DNA of 48,702 nt from an uncultured Rubritalea sp. (GCA_937132085.1 CAKZNV010000117.1:1-48702); one strand, 5' to 3'; positions 17,401-28,400 are shown, counted from the stretch's first letter. Numbers and translations: made by a program. The notes: a model not told the origin generated them from the letters alone.

Positions 17401-17493
17401 GACTAGTCGTTGCAAAGGCTAAATTGCAAAAAACGCAATCAAAAACCAACACCCTTCACCGAACGCTTACGATAACAAAGTGGAAGAACAGCA

Positions 17494-17560
17494 AAAAAAC
17501 ACCCTAAATCACCCGACGTCAATTCGGCCGAACGACCCGACAACAATTCGGCAGATAACA
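17494..17560. repeat. 67-bp direct repeat, copy 2
   Basis: Second copy of the 17212-17278 block. It ends 9 bp before the end of the small gene at 17570, so it marks the 3' border of the RHS locus. Confidence 0.9.
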
Positions 17561-17569
17561 ATATAGCCT

Positions 17570-17944
17570 TCACGGGCGTGCTGGTTGAATATTGTCTATA
17601 GGTTGTTCTATGATTTTTATGTATTTCAAATATATCATCCCTCTATTATTTTTTTTTCCGCTAATTTCATCATATAAATGCAAAACATTACTTTTACGGT
17701 CAAAGTCATACTTAACCAATACTTTACCATCTATAGAATATGAAAAGATAACCTTATTCTTAAATTTTATATCCACATACTTTCTAATATCACCCGTCCT
17801 AAGATTCTTATGATAGACTGTTGAAATGATCATGTCACTGTCAGGTATTTTTTCAGCCTTAACCCAGACCTCCACTTCATCTGCGCAAAATGAAAGGCCG
17901 CTTGAAATCAGTAGAAAAAATAATATAGTAAATAGTCTATTCAT
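17570..17944 (-). CDS. Small secreted protein following the RHS gene (possible cognate partner)
   Basis: A 124-residue protein with a signal peptide (FTILFFLLISSGLSFCADE, probably cut near residue 20; a Cys at 20 also allows lipoprotein-like processing). The mature part is beta-rich with many Lys, Ile and Tyr. Its ATG begins one base after the RHS stop codon, so the two are almost certainly translated from one message. Genes in this position behind polymorphic RHS/YD proteins often encode immunity proteins. A periplasmic export signal would suit protection against a toxin acting in the periplasm, but I recognise no immunity family. Base composition is as AT-rich as the RHS tip. Function is inferred only. 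Confidence 0.7.
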   Translation of the reverse strand: MNRLFTILFFLLISSGLSFCADEVEVWVKAEKIPDSDMIISTVYHKNLRTGDIRKYVDIKFKNKVIFSYSIDGKVLVKYDFDRKSNVLHLYDEISGKKNNRGMIYLKYIKIIEQPIDNIQPARP

Positions 17945-17945
17945 C

Positions 17946-20900
17946 TTATGGTTTTTTAGGTTCTGTGCCTGTGGCCCAAGGGTCTGCCAAATCTTCTTTA
18001 CCTGTTTTCATACTAGCAGGTGTAAATGATATTGTGACTATTTTACCGTCTTTAATTTGAGAATAAGTATAGGCTTGAACAATTTCGTAAACTAATTCCA
18101 TGTGTTTACCATCTTGAAAGCAAGATAATAATTTAGCAGGGTCTCCCACTTCTTTAACAATAGTCTGAATTTCTGTCAATTTATGTTGCTTCTTTTTTAT
18201 TTTCACATAGCCGGTTGGAAACCACCACTTCACTATAGGTTTAGCTCTTCCTCTAGAGTTTTCAACATCTATCTCTCCTTCATAAATACCATGAAGGGCA
18301 ACAATTAATTGATCATCTTTGGACAAATCAGCGTTTAGTTTCTCAGATGCCTCTTTCAACTTTAGCTTCAACTCCTTAACATTATTAATTACTATGACTT
18401 CACTCAACAATTCACGCTTAACAAGCTTAATATAATCGTCCTTAGTTCCAATGAAATCTTGAGCGTTACACCTCACCTTCTTGTCTTTAACTAAAATAGC
18501 AAACTCTTCAACTGTTATTTTGGTTTCGATTTCTTTGATATGTTTTTCCAATTTCTCTAAGCTTTTTTTCTTAATTTCGATTTTCTTTTTATCAATTTGG
18601 AAAACTTCATCAGATATAAATATTACAGCAAGCCCCAAAACATCCACCCCATTAATCGGATCTCCCCTAAATGCATTATGCACATTCATTCCCCCATCTT
18701 CTTTGATCGGGTCTCTGTTGATCCAACGTCCGTTACTTGCATCATACCAACGGTAGCCGTAGTAGTGGAGGCCGGTGATGGTATCTAGGGGTTTGGTGCT
18801 AAATTGGTATTCGAAGTCTCCAGCTTTGGCTCCGGTGCTTAAGTTGATTTTACCAAATGGGTCGTATTCGTAGTGAGCTACAATTGCGCCTGTGCCGTCT
18901 AGGTATTCGGTGATGTTGCCGTTGCCATCGTATAACGGATAGTAGCTGGTGGTGGTTCCTCCTGTGATTTGGTTCTCGGCTAGTAGTCCACCGATTCCGC
19001 CTGCGCCTTGTTCAGTGCCACTGATGTCGAGGCCCCAGGTGCGGGTAGTTGCAGCTGTCCATGTTGTTGCGCCGTTGGTTTGCTCATACTCAGCGATTAC
19101 GTTCCAGCTGTTGTAGAGGTATTGGACGGTGTCGCCATTGGCTACGGTGCGTTGGATTCTTCTGCTGTAGGCATCGTAGCGGTAGCTGACGAGGAGGTTG
19201 TCGCTTAGGTCGGTGACTTTGGTCAGGCGATCTTCGGCGTCGAAGGTGTATTTCTTATTAGCATCTTGGGTGGTGTTGCCGTCTTCATCGTGGTTTTTAG
19301 CCTGGGTGGTAGGTGCTCCACTGGTCGGTGTGGTGGTGATGCTGTTGTATTGGTTAAGGGCGTTGCTGACGTAGTTGCTGCTGCCGTTGTTGTCAGTGAT
19401 GCCGATACGGTTACCAATTTGGTCAAAGTTAAAGGTGCGTGTGAGGGTGGCTACTGCGGCGTTGTCGCTTGTGGCGTTTGCGGTAGCGAGCTCTCCTTTG
19501 TCGTTGTAGGTGTAGTCCCAAGTGAGTGTGCTGTTAGCGAGGCCGTTGTCAGTGATGGCTTTGCCACTGAGGATCATCTGAGTGCGTTTGCCGATGCTGT
19601 TGACGGTGTAGGCGAACTTACTAACAGTTTCGATTCCGTTTGTGGCAGTGGTGTTTGTGCTGTTGGTTTTGCTGAGTAGCACTCCACGGTTTGTCTCGTA
19701 GGCGTTGACTACTTTGTGGATCGGTGAGGTTAGCTCATCGAGTAGGTTTCTGCTGTTCGGGTTGTAGTTGTAGCCGAATGTTTTGCTGTTGAGCTGGTCA
19801 GTGATGGAGATGAGTCTACCTTCTGTGCCATAGCCGTAGCCTAGGTTGTAATCGTTACCAGTTCCGTTAGTAGCGTTAGGGACGTTGATACCATCGACTC
19901 TGAGTAGGGTGTCGTAGTTGGTAGCGAGCGTTTTGTCGAAGGTGACTGAGTTGTCTGTTAGGTAGTCTTTAGCAAGGTCATTGATGAAGATTCCGTCACG
20001 GGTTCTTTCTGCAGTTTGCAGGAGAGTGGCGGCATCGTATGTGTAGTCGATGACTCGTGTGTTTTGTCCTGCTGTAGTTCCTTGGACACTGTGGGTCTGG
20101 CGACCTAGGCGGTCATAGACGTTGTTGGTGTGTTGGGTGAGGGTGTCGTTGTAGAGGGTGGATTTATGCTCTCCCCATGCTGTGTAAAAGTATTGTGCTT
20201 CAAGTCTGCTGCCTGATCCCGGTGTGGTTTCACGAGCGAGGGTCTTGGTGATGGTGCGGCCTGCTGTGTCGTAGGCGTAGTCGGTGCCTTTGTCGTCTGC
20301 GTAACGTTTGTTGAGGAGCAGTCCTGTGGCTTGCTCGTAGTTCCAAGTTGTTGTCGCTGCGCTGTTCGCTGGGTCGAGTGGGATGCTTGGCTGAGCTTTC
20401 CAAGTATGGAGTTTGCTTAGCTGGTTGTAGCTATCGTATTCGTATGCTCTTGGATACATTTGGCTACCCCACTGGCTAGTGACGTTGCCGAGGATATCGT
20501 AGCTTACGTGTTGGGTAGTGCTGTCTGGGAGTGTGACTTGGCTGACTGCTCCTGCTCCGAGGAGGCCATTGCCGTAGTATTGGTAGGCGGAGGTGTCTCC
20601 GTTGGCATTGGTGGTGGATGCTACGAGGGTTTTGTTGGCCTGGTAAATGATGGTGGAGTAGGCGCTGTGACGTGGGTTCTTGGTCTGGCGCACTCTTCCT
20701 AGGGCATCGTAGTCGACGAGTGCCATGTTACTTTCACCTGGAGTGAGTGTGGTTTCAAGTCTGCCGTAGTAAGAGGTAGCAATGCTGTCTGAGGCTATTC
20801 CTGGTGCACTGCTGGTAATCTGAGTGATGCCTGTGCTGCGATCGAGTGTGGCTTTACCGCTGCTGAGATTACCTGCGATGTCTGTGCTTTCTGCGTAGGC

Positions 20901-23900
20901 GATGTCGAGGCCGCTGTAGCCTGTGGCCTTGGAGCGTGAGCTACCGAGTAGTTTACGAGTAGCGCTGCCTGCTTCTGGGTAGATGTAGGTTTTGCTGAAT
21001 GACCAGATTCCTGTGGTATCTTTTTCAATTCCTGTTTCTACGTCAACGATGCGGTCATCGGAGTCGAGTGTGAGTGTGTTGTTATCGATGCTGATTCCTG
21101 TGCGGATAGGAACTCCGATGCTGTTGTATTGGACGATGCTGTTAGGAGTGTTCGCGGCGGTGGAACTGCTGCCTAACGCTCTGCCTGTGCCGAGTTCGTA
21201 GGTAGTGGTATTGACTACGGTAGCGCCATTGTAGGCTGGTGAGATACAGCTAATGGTCTGACCTAGCATGTTGGTGCTGCAGGCTACTTTTCTTGGGTTA
21301 CTAGCAGTAACTACGGATTTCTCCATGGTCATTCCTCCTGTTGGGTTGACGGTATAGTTGTAGAAGCAGTCTACTAGGGCTGAGCCTGTTTGAGATTTGA
21401 GTCTTCCATCGATGTGGTAGGTGCTGGTGACGCTGCCTGTGTTAGGAGCTGTGACGGTAGCGATGGTGCCTTCTAGGTTGTAGACAGCGGTGGTGATGTA
21501 GCCGTTTTCGTCTTTGACGTAGTTGACTCTGCCACGGTAGTCACGTTGTTGTTCGCTAGTGAGGTTGATGCCGCCTGCGTTGACATTACTCACTGAGTCC
21601 ATCCAGCCGAAGTTTGTGCCTGAGCGGATTGTGGAGCCTGAAATTGTTGAGACGATTGCTGATTGTGCTTCGTAGTCTGCACTTGCAGCTACTGCTTCAC
21701 GTTCGATTCTTGTTGCTCGGTAGAGGTCATCGTAAACGACGTTGGTAGTGACTCCGAGTTCATCAGTCATGCTTGTCTTTTGGCCGTTGGTCCAGACACA
21801 TTCCATGAGGATACGCTCACGGTTAGTGATCGGATCAATTTCAACGGTTTTGACAGGGTAGCCCTGCTCGTTATAATACATGCGGTTTTCAGCGACGTCT
21901 GTCCAAGCTGCGGTGTCGTTGTTAGTGCGGTCGATAGCATAAGCTTCGCTTGTGACTTTCTGGATCAGTCCAGTGAGGTCGATCACGCTAGTAGAGCGGA
22001 CACTGTAACCAGCTACTGGGTTTTCATTGATGTCGAGGTTACCTGTTGCGGTGATGTTAAAATTTGCTCCTGGGAGAGTGGTTGCGGTTCCGCCTGGGGC
22101 GATGGTGTAGAGGAAGCCTGATGGGTTGTCATCGTAGCTATAAAGTGTCACTACTTTGTCCACTGAGATGCTTTTACGGATACGTCCTGCATTGGTTGCT
22201 CCTGTGTTTGGTGCGTAGTAGAAGGCTACAGAACGGAGATTAGCGGCGTCACCAAAGCTTGCTGTCTGGCTGTTGGCTACTTCAGAGATGACGGTGTATT
22301 CACCTGTAGAGCCATCAAAGTAAGCGGCAAGGAAAGTGCGTGAAGCAACTGTGCCATTGAGAGTCACTGTAGTGGTGCGGGGGCGGAAGTCACCTATATC
22401 TAATGTGTCAGCTGCTAGGTGTGGTGTGTAGTCGTAGCTGATGACTTTTCCGGTAGGATTATCTAGATACGCTTCTGTCGCTGTGAGTAGGTGACCAGTG
22501 ACTTCGTCATAGGTGTATTGACGAGTAATTCCTCTAGAAAGAGTGTGGGATTTGATTTTGCCATGGCTACCACGCTTGTTGATATCATCATAGAAAGTGT
22601 AGCTACGCTCGATTGGAGCTTCGCTGCGATCACTTGTCTCGTAGACTTGTGAAGTTGAGGCCTTTTGCCCCCACATTGAACGGCCAAAGTTTACCGTCTC
22701 ACGTGAAATTTCAGGAACTGTTTCACTCGGGATTTCAGTCACACGAGTAATGCTTGTGCTTTCAGGGCTAACAATGTCGATAATCGGGTTAGTCGGAATA
22801 ACGTAGGGTTTAGATGCTCCAAAAGCAGGGACATGCTTCTGAATTATTACCACATTATCATTTGCGTCGTAGCGAGTTCTTGTCCAGTTGTCACCTGTTT
22901 TTTCAAACACTACTTTTTCTCTTCGTGTGCCGTAGTAGCGAGTTTGGATGACTTTATTAGCTCCGTCTTGAGCGACGATGAAACGTGTTTCAGGATCACC
23001 TGTTAGATTATAGATTCCGTTGACCTTAGCTCCCACCTGACCCGGCTGGTAGCGTTTGACTTCAAATGAGGTTGCTGTGAGTTCTGTCACATCAAGTAGT
23101 CCCGCTTCTGTTTTTACTTGGCGAATCACATCGCCCACTTTGACGATGTCTATGACGCTAGTTAGATCTGTCACTCTACCAGCACGAGTCACGAAAGTCT
23201 GAACCACTCCAGTGCTACGGTCATAATCCACATAGCTGCCTGCTTGGCGGTATTGACGGATAATGGTGCAGCTGGCTAAATTACTTGTTGGCTGCTCATT
23301 CACATCGAGTAGTTGGATACGCGCTTGTGAGTGAACATTAAGGCCAATAGGCAAACCAGTCTCGTCGCCTGTTTTAACCTCGAAAGTAATATCAAAACCT
23401 GAAGCTTGACGAATCACAGCTTGATAGTGAGCCACTGCCTGAGTCGAGCCCTCAGCTCCAGGAACATACTCAGTCACAATCTTCATCGTAGGAACTGAAG
23501 CATAGATGAGCTGATCAGCCTTTACTGGTGCAGATGCTCCTAGATGACTACGGTAAAGCAATAAGCGTCCTGCGCTAAGACCTGGCTTAGTCGGAGCTGC
23601 TGGTAGTTCTTGCTCAATGTGCATACTTCCAAGCTTTGAAATCATATCCATCACTGTCCCATAATCTGGTTTAGGGCTCTTACATTCACAACCACACTCA
23701 GAACTAGTCTGACTAGTATCACAACCAGCTTTACCTTCCGCCGTTTGAGTAGTATCACTGAAATATTCTTTAAAATAATCATATGTTTCTTTATCTCCGT
23801 GGCGATCTACATAGATATACCAAGTGCACTCACAGGCTTCATATTGATCAGTCTCGGGAATTTCCAAAGTGATTATAATTCCATAATTATTAACCTTATC

Positions 23901-24380
23901 ATCTATATCCAACTTCAATTTCCCATTTCCATTCCCTGCTGCGGGTAAAACGAATGCGACCGGTGCTATTGGCTCTTTATCTTGACCCGCGATGTTTATT
24001 TTCCATGTCGCCCCAGCTGGAATATCCGCTTGGGTAAAATTAAACTCCAATGAGTCTAGCGTCACCTTTCGATCAACCGAAATTAAATGCCCTTTCTTAT
24101 CAACAACCTTGTCATCCCACTTCAAATCAATCGTCCCACATGGACATTTCTTAGGATCTAAATTCTCATGTGGATTCGTTGAACTATCTACCACTTCTGT
24201 CAGAGCTGCCCCAGGATCAGTCGCTTCTGTTGGAGCCTGTGCTGACACCATGCCGCTCAGACCAAAGCCTAACACCATCAACAAACTTAACACACAGAAC
24301 TTACGCATTTTTGTAAGAGTGTTGCTTGCGGCTAAAGATGATGCTTTCGCACGATTGGGAAATTCAGTTTTAGTTTTCAT
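17946..24380 (-). CDS. RHS/YD-repeat secreted giant protein with variable C-terminal tip
   Basis: A 2144-residue protein. A long basic N-terminus precedes the signal peptide proper (MRKFCVLSLLMVLGFGLSG, from Met25 at 24308, cleavage after VSAQ), so the real start may be 24308. Residues about 50-650 are a non-repetitive beta-rich part with a Cys cluster (CGCECKSPKPD). Residues about 650-1850 hold many YD repeats, for example YDDLYRATRIERE, YDALGRVRQTK, YEYDSYNQLSKL and YDAYSRRIQRT. The core ends with the RHS signature YYGYRWYDASNGRWINRDP and NGVDVLGLA at about 18630. The final ~227 residues form a different, lysine-rich, AT-rich tip. In RHS proteins the repeats form a shell around such a tip. 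Export to the surface or periplasm is supported by the signal peptide; toxicity is inferred. A terminator was not seen directly after the locus. Confidence 0.92.
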   Translation of the reverse strand: MKTKTEFPNRAKASSLAASNTLTKMRKFCVLSLLMVLGFGLSGMVSAQAPTEATDPGAALTEVVDSSTNPHENLDPKKCPCGTIDLKWDDKVVDKKGHLISVDRKVTLDSLEFNFTQADIPAGATWKINIAGQDKEPIAPVAFVLPAAGNGNGKLKLDIDDKVNNYGIIITLEIPETDQYEACECTWYIYVDRHGDKETYDYFKEYFSDTTQTAEGKAGCDTSQTSSECGCECKSPKPDYGTVMDMISKLGSMHIEQELPAAPTKPGLSAGRLLLYRSHLGASAPVKADQLIYASVPTMKIVTEYVPGAEGSTQAVAHYQAVIRQASGFDITFEVKTGDETGLPIGLNVHSQARIQLLDVNEQPTSNLASCTIIRQYRQAGSYVDYDRSTGVVQTFVTRAGRVTDLTSVIDIVKVGDVIRQVKTEAGLLDVTELTATSFEVKRYQPGQVGAKVNGIYNLTGDPETRFIVAQDGANKVIQTRYYGTRREKVVFEKTGDNWTRTRYDANDNVVIIQKHVPAFGASKPYVIPTNPIIDIVSPESTSITRVTEIPSETVPEISRETVNFGRSMWGQKASTSQVYETSDRSEAPIERSYTFYDDINKRGSHGKIKSHTLSRGITRQYTYDEVTGHLLTATEAYLDNPTGKVISYDYTPHLAADTLDIGDFRPRTTTVTLNGTVASRTFLAAYFDGSTGEYTVISEVANSQTASFGDAANLRSVAFYYAPNTGATNAGRIRKSISVDKVVTLYSYDDNPSGFLYTIAPGGTATTLPGANFNITATGNLDINENPVAGYSVRSTSVIDLTGLIQKVTSEAYAIDRTNNDTAAWTDVAENRMYYNEQGYPVKTVEIDPITNRERILMECVWTNGQKTSMTDELGVTTNVVYDDLYRATRIEREAVAASADYEAQSAIVSTISGSTIRSGTNFGWMDSVSNVNAGGINLTSEQQRDYRGRVNYVKDENGYITTAVYNLEGTIATVTAPNTGSVTSTYHIDGRLKSQTGSALVDCFYNYTVNPTGGMTMEKSVVTASNPRKVACSTNMLGQTISCISPAYNGATVVNTTTYELGTGRALGSSSTAANTPNSIVQYNSIGVPIRTGISIDNNTLTLDSDDRIVDVETGIEKDTTGIWSFSKTYIYPEAGSATRKLLGSSRSKATGYSGLDIAYAESTDIAGNLSSGKATLDRSTGITQITSSAPGIASDSIATSYYGRLETTLTPGESNMALVDYDALGRVRQTKNPRHSAYSTIIYQANKTLVASTTNANGDTSAYQYYGNGLLGAGAVSQVTLPDSTTQHVSYDILGNVTSQWGSQMYPRAYEYDSYNQLSKLHTWKAQPSIPLDPANSAATTTWNYEQATGLLLNKRYADDKGTDYAYDTAGRTITKTLARETTPGSGSRLEAQYFYTAWGEHKSTLYNDTLTQHTNNVYDRLGRQTHSVQGTTAGQNTRVIDYTYDAATLLQTAERTRDGIFINDLAKDYLTDNSVTFDKTLATNYDTLLRVDGINVPNATNGTGNDYNLGYGYGTEGRLISITDQLNSKTFGYNYNPNSRNLLDELTSPIHKVVNAYETNRGVLLSKTNSTNTTATNGIETVSKFAYTVNSIGKRTQMILSGKAITDNGLANSTLTWDYTYNDKGELATANATSDNAAVATLTRTFNFDQIGNRIGITDNNGSSNYVSNALNQYNSITTTPTSGAPTTQAKNHDEDGNTTQDANKKYTFDAEDRLTKVTDLSDNLLVSYRYDAYSRRIQRTVANGDTVQYLYNSWNVIAEYEQTNGATTWTAATTRTWGLDISGTEQGAGGIGGLLAENQITGGTTTSYYPLYDGNGNITEYLDGTGAIVAHYEYDPFGKINLSTGAKAGDFEYQFSTKPLDTITGLHYYGYRWYDASNGRWINRDPIKEDGGMNVHNAFRGDPINGVDVLGLAVIFISDEVFQIDKKKIEIKKKSLEKLEKHIKEIETKITVEEFAILVKDKKVRCNAQDFIGTKDDYIKLVKRELLSEVIVINNVKELKLKLKEASEKLNADLSKDDQLIVALHGIYEGEIDVENSRGRAKPIVKWWFPTGYVKIKKKQHKLTEIQTIVKEVGDPAKLLSCFQDGKHMELVYEIVQAYTYSQIKDGKIVTISFTPASMKTGKEDLADPWATGTEPKKP

Positions 24381-24423
24381 GGATAAAATGGATGAGATTT
24401 GGAAAAGTGTTATTAATTAAGAA

Positions 24424-25365
24424 TTAGTTAGAAGCAGATTGTTTGATTCTTTTAAGAGCTGCCGATGCGGCGTATTTGTATTTTGAGTCTTTAGAGATGA
24501 TATCCTCTAACAGGCTAGCGTCTTCTGCACTGCCGAGTAAGCCAATGGATGAAATGCTAGTAAGACGATGTGATGGATGTGCCATCGCATCTGTTGCGAT
24601 CATTCGCAGAGAGGCTAGATGTTTACTATCACCTAACATGCCCACAGCATTGATAGCATCCGCACGTAGCGTCACTGACTTGGACGAAGAAATTTGTTGG
24701 TCTAGCCAAGTATCTAAATTCTCTTTGACTGAGCTAAGGTCAACACTCGATTGCTGAGCGTAGACGAGCATCATCAAGGATGTGCCAGCCATTGATTTAT
24801 CTTCGTTCGCTGGATCAGTCACACTCTCAGTCAAGGTTTGAAGAGCTGTATTTATATTCTCGAGATTTGTTTCAGATGGATAATTACTTTGCTGTGGTGC
24901 GATCCATCCGCCTAGATATTGCGCTGCGTAATCTCTAACAACATCATGTAGACTCGTGTCCTGAACGATAGCAGTTAGTCGTCTAGTGAGTTCATCTGGC
25001 TTGAGGCCGTTTTGAACTATCTTACCCATCACGTCGTTCAAAACGACAAGATCGTCAGACGTCGTAGCTTGAGTAAGTCGATCCATAAGCTCAAACAGTT
25101 CATCGACCTCAGATTGATTCATCTGTGATAAATTCATCGCTCTCAAAGTATTGATTCGCTTACGCCAATTGAGTTTAGAGTCTTCTACCCTCTCGATAGG
25201 CTTAGTTGAATCAGTTTTAAGCGTTGAACTTGGAGTCGTTGGTGGAGTCACTACTCCAGAGCTAGCATTATCAGCAGGCAGTTCACTTTCCGATTTGATG
25301 ATCTCATAACCTAAGTAGCCAATGACCCCCAAGGCGATGGGCAAGACGAAGTGAATAGCTTTCAT
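24424..25365 (-). CDS. Membrane-anchored HEAT-like repeat protein
   Basis: A 313-residue protein with one N-terminal transmembrane/signal-anchor segment (IHFVLPIALGVIGYLGYEII), a Ser/Thr/Pro-rich linker (about 30-60) and a helical body. The C-terminal half has repeated ~30-residue helical hairpins such as LRADAINAVGMLGDSKHLASL and LTSISSIGLLGSAEDASLLEDI, which look like HEAT/PBS-lyase-type repeats. These usually mediate protein-protein contacts. It lies between the PA14 gene (40-nt gap) and the RHS gene (43-nt gap) on the same strand. It may act as a periplasmic scaffold for one of these large secreted proteins; this role is inferred from position. Confidence 0.7.
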   Translation of the reverse strand: MKAIHFVLPIALGVIGYLGYEIIKSESELPADNASSGVVTPPTTPSSTLKTDSTKPIERVEDSKLNWRKRINTLRAMNLSQMNQSEVDELFELMDRLTQATTSDDLVVLNDVMGKIVQNGLKPDELTRRLTAIVQDTSLHDVVRDYAAQYLGGWIAPQQSNYPSETNLENINTALQTLTESVTDPANEDKSMAGTSLMMLVYAQQSSVDLSSVKENLDTWLDQQISSSKSVTLRADAINAVGMLGDSKHLASLRMIATDAMAHPSHRLTSISSIGLLGSAEDASLLEDIISKDSKYKYAASAALKRIKQSASN

Positions 25366-25405
25366 AATTGAATCAGTGAACTAGTATATCTATCTAAGAA
25401 CAGTT

Positions 25406-28400
25406 TTAAAGTTGGTTACCGTTTCTGTCGAAGTATGAGTAGGTGTGACAGAAGCCTCCCTGCATATTTTCAGGGAACAAATACTGAGCATCGTATCTAC
25501 CATTCACAAAATCAGCGGCGGTAAGAATCTTAGTTTTAGAGCCATCTAAGAAAGTAACGCCTGCACGGAAGATGCTGATCTTCACTGATCCACCAGCAGG
25601 TAGCCCAATCGCAGTCACTGGAGAAGTAACCACGTAGTATCCTGGCCAATCTGATGAAAGAGTAGCACTCGCACTGTCATTTCTAAATGAACCTGCAACA
25701 TCAAAGACATTAATTGATTTAGTAGAGATAATAGGTCCGTCAGTATAGAGACGAACGGCTACTTTACTCTCGCCTGCTGCTCTCGTGGCAAACGCTACAT
25801 TCAAATTGTCATAGTCTAGATTTCTCGCTATATACTCCAAATGTGATCCACCATCAAAACTTACACCGTAACTAATGTCATAACGATCAAATGCAAGACG
25901 TTCTACTCCACCAAGAATGAAATCCTTAATTTGGACATCAGTATCAGCCTCTTTAACGATTACTCTTAGATTAGCGACTTGATTACCATCATCAGATGCT
26001 ACGATGAAAGTTCCGGCTTCAGTAAATTGATGAACTTGGTAGTCAGCATCACTAGCGAGTGGGTAGCTTACTTCATTGAATGCTGAGTTATTAGGATCAA
26101 GGCTAACTGGAGATTCTGCAATATCACTAAATGTGATATGGTCACAATTAATCCAGCCATAACTTCCATAATAACTGTCTTCAATTTCGATTTTCACTGA
26201 TCTTCCTTTTAACGCAATGACGTCCCATAGATCATTACGTGAAACTGTGGTATTTAAGCCAGTGGCTGTTCTTAGTATTTCATTCGTAGTAGCATCGAGT
26301 AATTTCACTCTTTCTAGCTTAGGATGTTTACCACCAGATATTCTAAAGTGAATGTAGTTTTGAGTGATCGTAAACTCAGGGCTAGTGAGCTTACCTAAAC
26401 CTAAATCAGAGTTACCCGCTGAGATGTATGAATTAGCAGATTTGTTACCAATAACATTCCAGTTATGGCCAGTTGCAGATGCTAGTGCGGGAGCAACACC
26501 GAATGCATCACCTTCCGCAGTCCATAAACCATAATCAGCACCTTGAAAGTCTGCAAATTCTGTGTATGCCGTGTCTTTATTGATAGTCAGGGCCACAGCA
26601 TTGCCAGTCGATCCATTCAGCGGTGTCGCATTAAGTTTCAGACTATCGTTCTTACGAATCACAATGGAATCCATCGCATGTAAATTAGTAACATCCCAAG
26701 TGATGGCTCCTGACTCAATCATTCCATTTGCGAAATCAATATCAAACGAAGTAGCTCCAGTTTCACTGAGAGTTAGGTTTGTATAATAATGGTTAACCCC
26801 AACCGATGATTGAACAGCAACAGCATTAAGTATTGTTTGATCAACTAAATCTGACTGGCCCTCCAAAAAGGCCGGTGAAGTCAACGAAGATGGACTGTAA
26901 ACATTAACAAAATTACGTTTCTCCAAAGTGTTTTCTAACCAATCAGGAATATTGTTACCGTCTAGATCATCGCCAGATGGATCAAGCAACTCAATTGACT
27001 GAATCGCTATAGATCTGTGAGATAAAATATTATTGATTTCGATTGTCACCGTATGAGGTCCAGCAGCAAGGTCTTGTGAAAGCACGTTAACAAGTTTGCT
27101 AGATGTAGATCCGAAATCTAGCTGGAAGTCACCTCTGAGAACACCGTCTATTAGAACCCTAACAGGAACCTTTTCAGTAGAGAGTGAAGTCTGTAGAAGT
27201 TTTGTATCTATTCTTAACAACCAATGCCCAGAGTGTGGTGCATCAAATGACCACTGAGCTGCGCTCACTAGGCTATCAGATACAATTCCAGATGAGGAAG
27301 GGTTCCACTCACCTGCTATATTTGAGAAAGAATGAATATTCAGGTTATTAACAAATGTTCCTACAGGATAATCCTGAACAGAGTCCCCGCTTCCAGAGTT
27401 ATCATATTGACTACCATCAAAAACACCGTTGCCGTCTGAGTCTGCACTCGTTGGGTCTGTGCCAGCTAGATATTCTAATCTATTCGTCAGGCCATCACTA
27501 TCAAAATCACCGTTTTCACCTTCATGGAGTCTATCAACAGCTCCATTATCCGTGATACTCAGTCCATACTGAGCCTCCCATGCATCTGGAAGATAATCAT
27601 CATCAGAATCTTCCGATTCTACACCATAAGAGCTAATTGCACTCAGTGGTAACACTACTCTAGCTTGTCCAGGCGGAGCCCAAGCTGCACTCACATGAAA
27701 ACCACCAGCATGACCTTGCTGAGTTAGCATTTCTAGGAAATACTTTTGACCAGCTTCAAGATAAATCTCTTCACTCATCTGACCTGCATAGTTATCCCAT
27801 AGATTTGAACTCCAAGAAACAATCCCGTGACCAGTTCCTAGAGCTGGTCCCATTGCGGCAATCTTGCGTTTCTTATACTTAGAATCATCACTACTGATCC
27901 ATAGTTCAGATCCGTCGCTAGAGCTTAACCAAAATCTATAATTACCACTAGTTGGAGCTGTCACATAGCCTCTTAACCTAGCGCCTGAATAGGCTCCGAT
28001 CTCAGTAAAATGTGCGGTTGAAACTGTTTTTCGCTTTTCAGGCTGACCGTAGAACGCGTCAGACGCTAAAAGTTCAGGAACATTATATTTCTGAATCCCC
28101 GTCCAGCGTTCCATCGTTAAATGTCCATCAAGTGAATCGCTCTCAAATGGATTAAATGAGTAACCAGCTTCTTCTAAATTCGTGATTCCATCCTTATCTG
28201 AATCAGCGAAGGGAGCGAAAACAACACCTTGATACTGTGTAGGATCAAACCCATGCTGAACTTCCCAGTCATCAGGTAATTCATCATTATCTTGGTCATT
28301 AAGACTACCTGCATAACTCTCTAGAACAGCTCCTGGAACGATTTCACGTGCTTGGTAAGCATCCGCAGAATTAGCTCTACCCAAGACCTGAACCTCACCT

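Noticed and set aside
17099-17507. Three small plus-strand frames (60-70 codons) in the repeat zone
   Set aside because: They run across the 67-bp repeat and GGACTGACC motif, are rich in Asn/Thr/Pro and overlap one another in different frames, so they are likely chance frames.
17212-17560. CRISPR array or integron attC sites in the repeat zone
   Set aside because: There are only two long copies 282 bp apart, not many short repeats with regular spacers, and no cas genes. Core-site patterns GTTRRRY/RYYYAAC in correct arrangement were not found.
19266-19679. Long plus-strand reading frame (137 codons) opposite the RHS gene
   Set aside because: It lies fully inside the minus-strand YD-repeat gene, is extremely rich in Val/Gly/Cys and looks like a mirror of repeat codons. 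Same for the frames at 20460-20702, 21663-22121 and 23992-24420.
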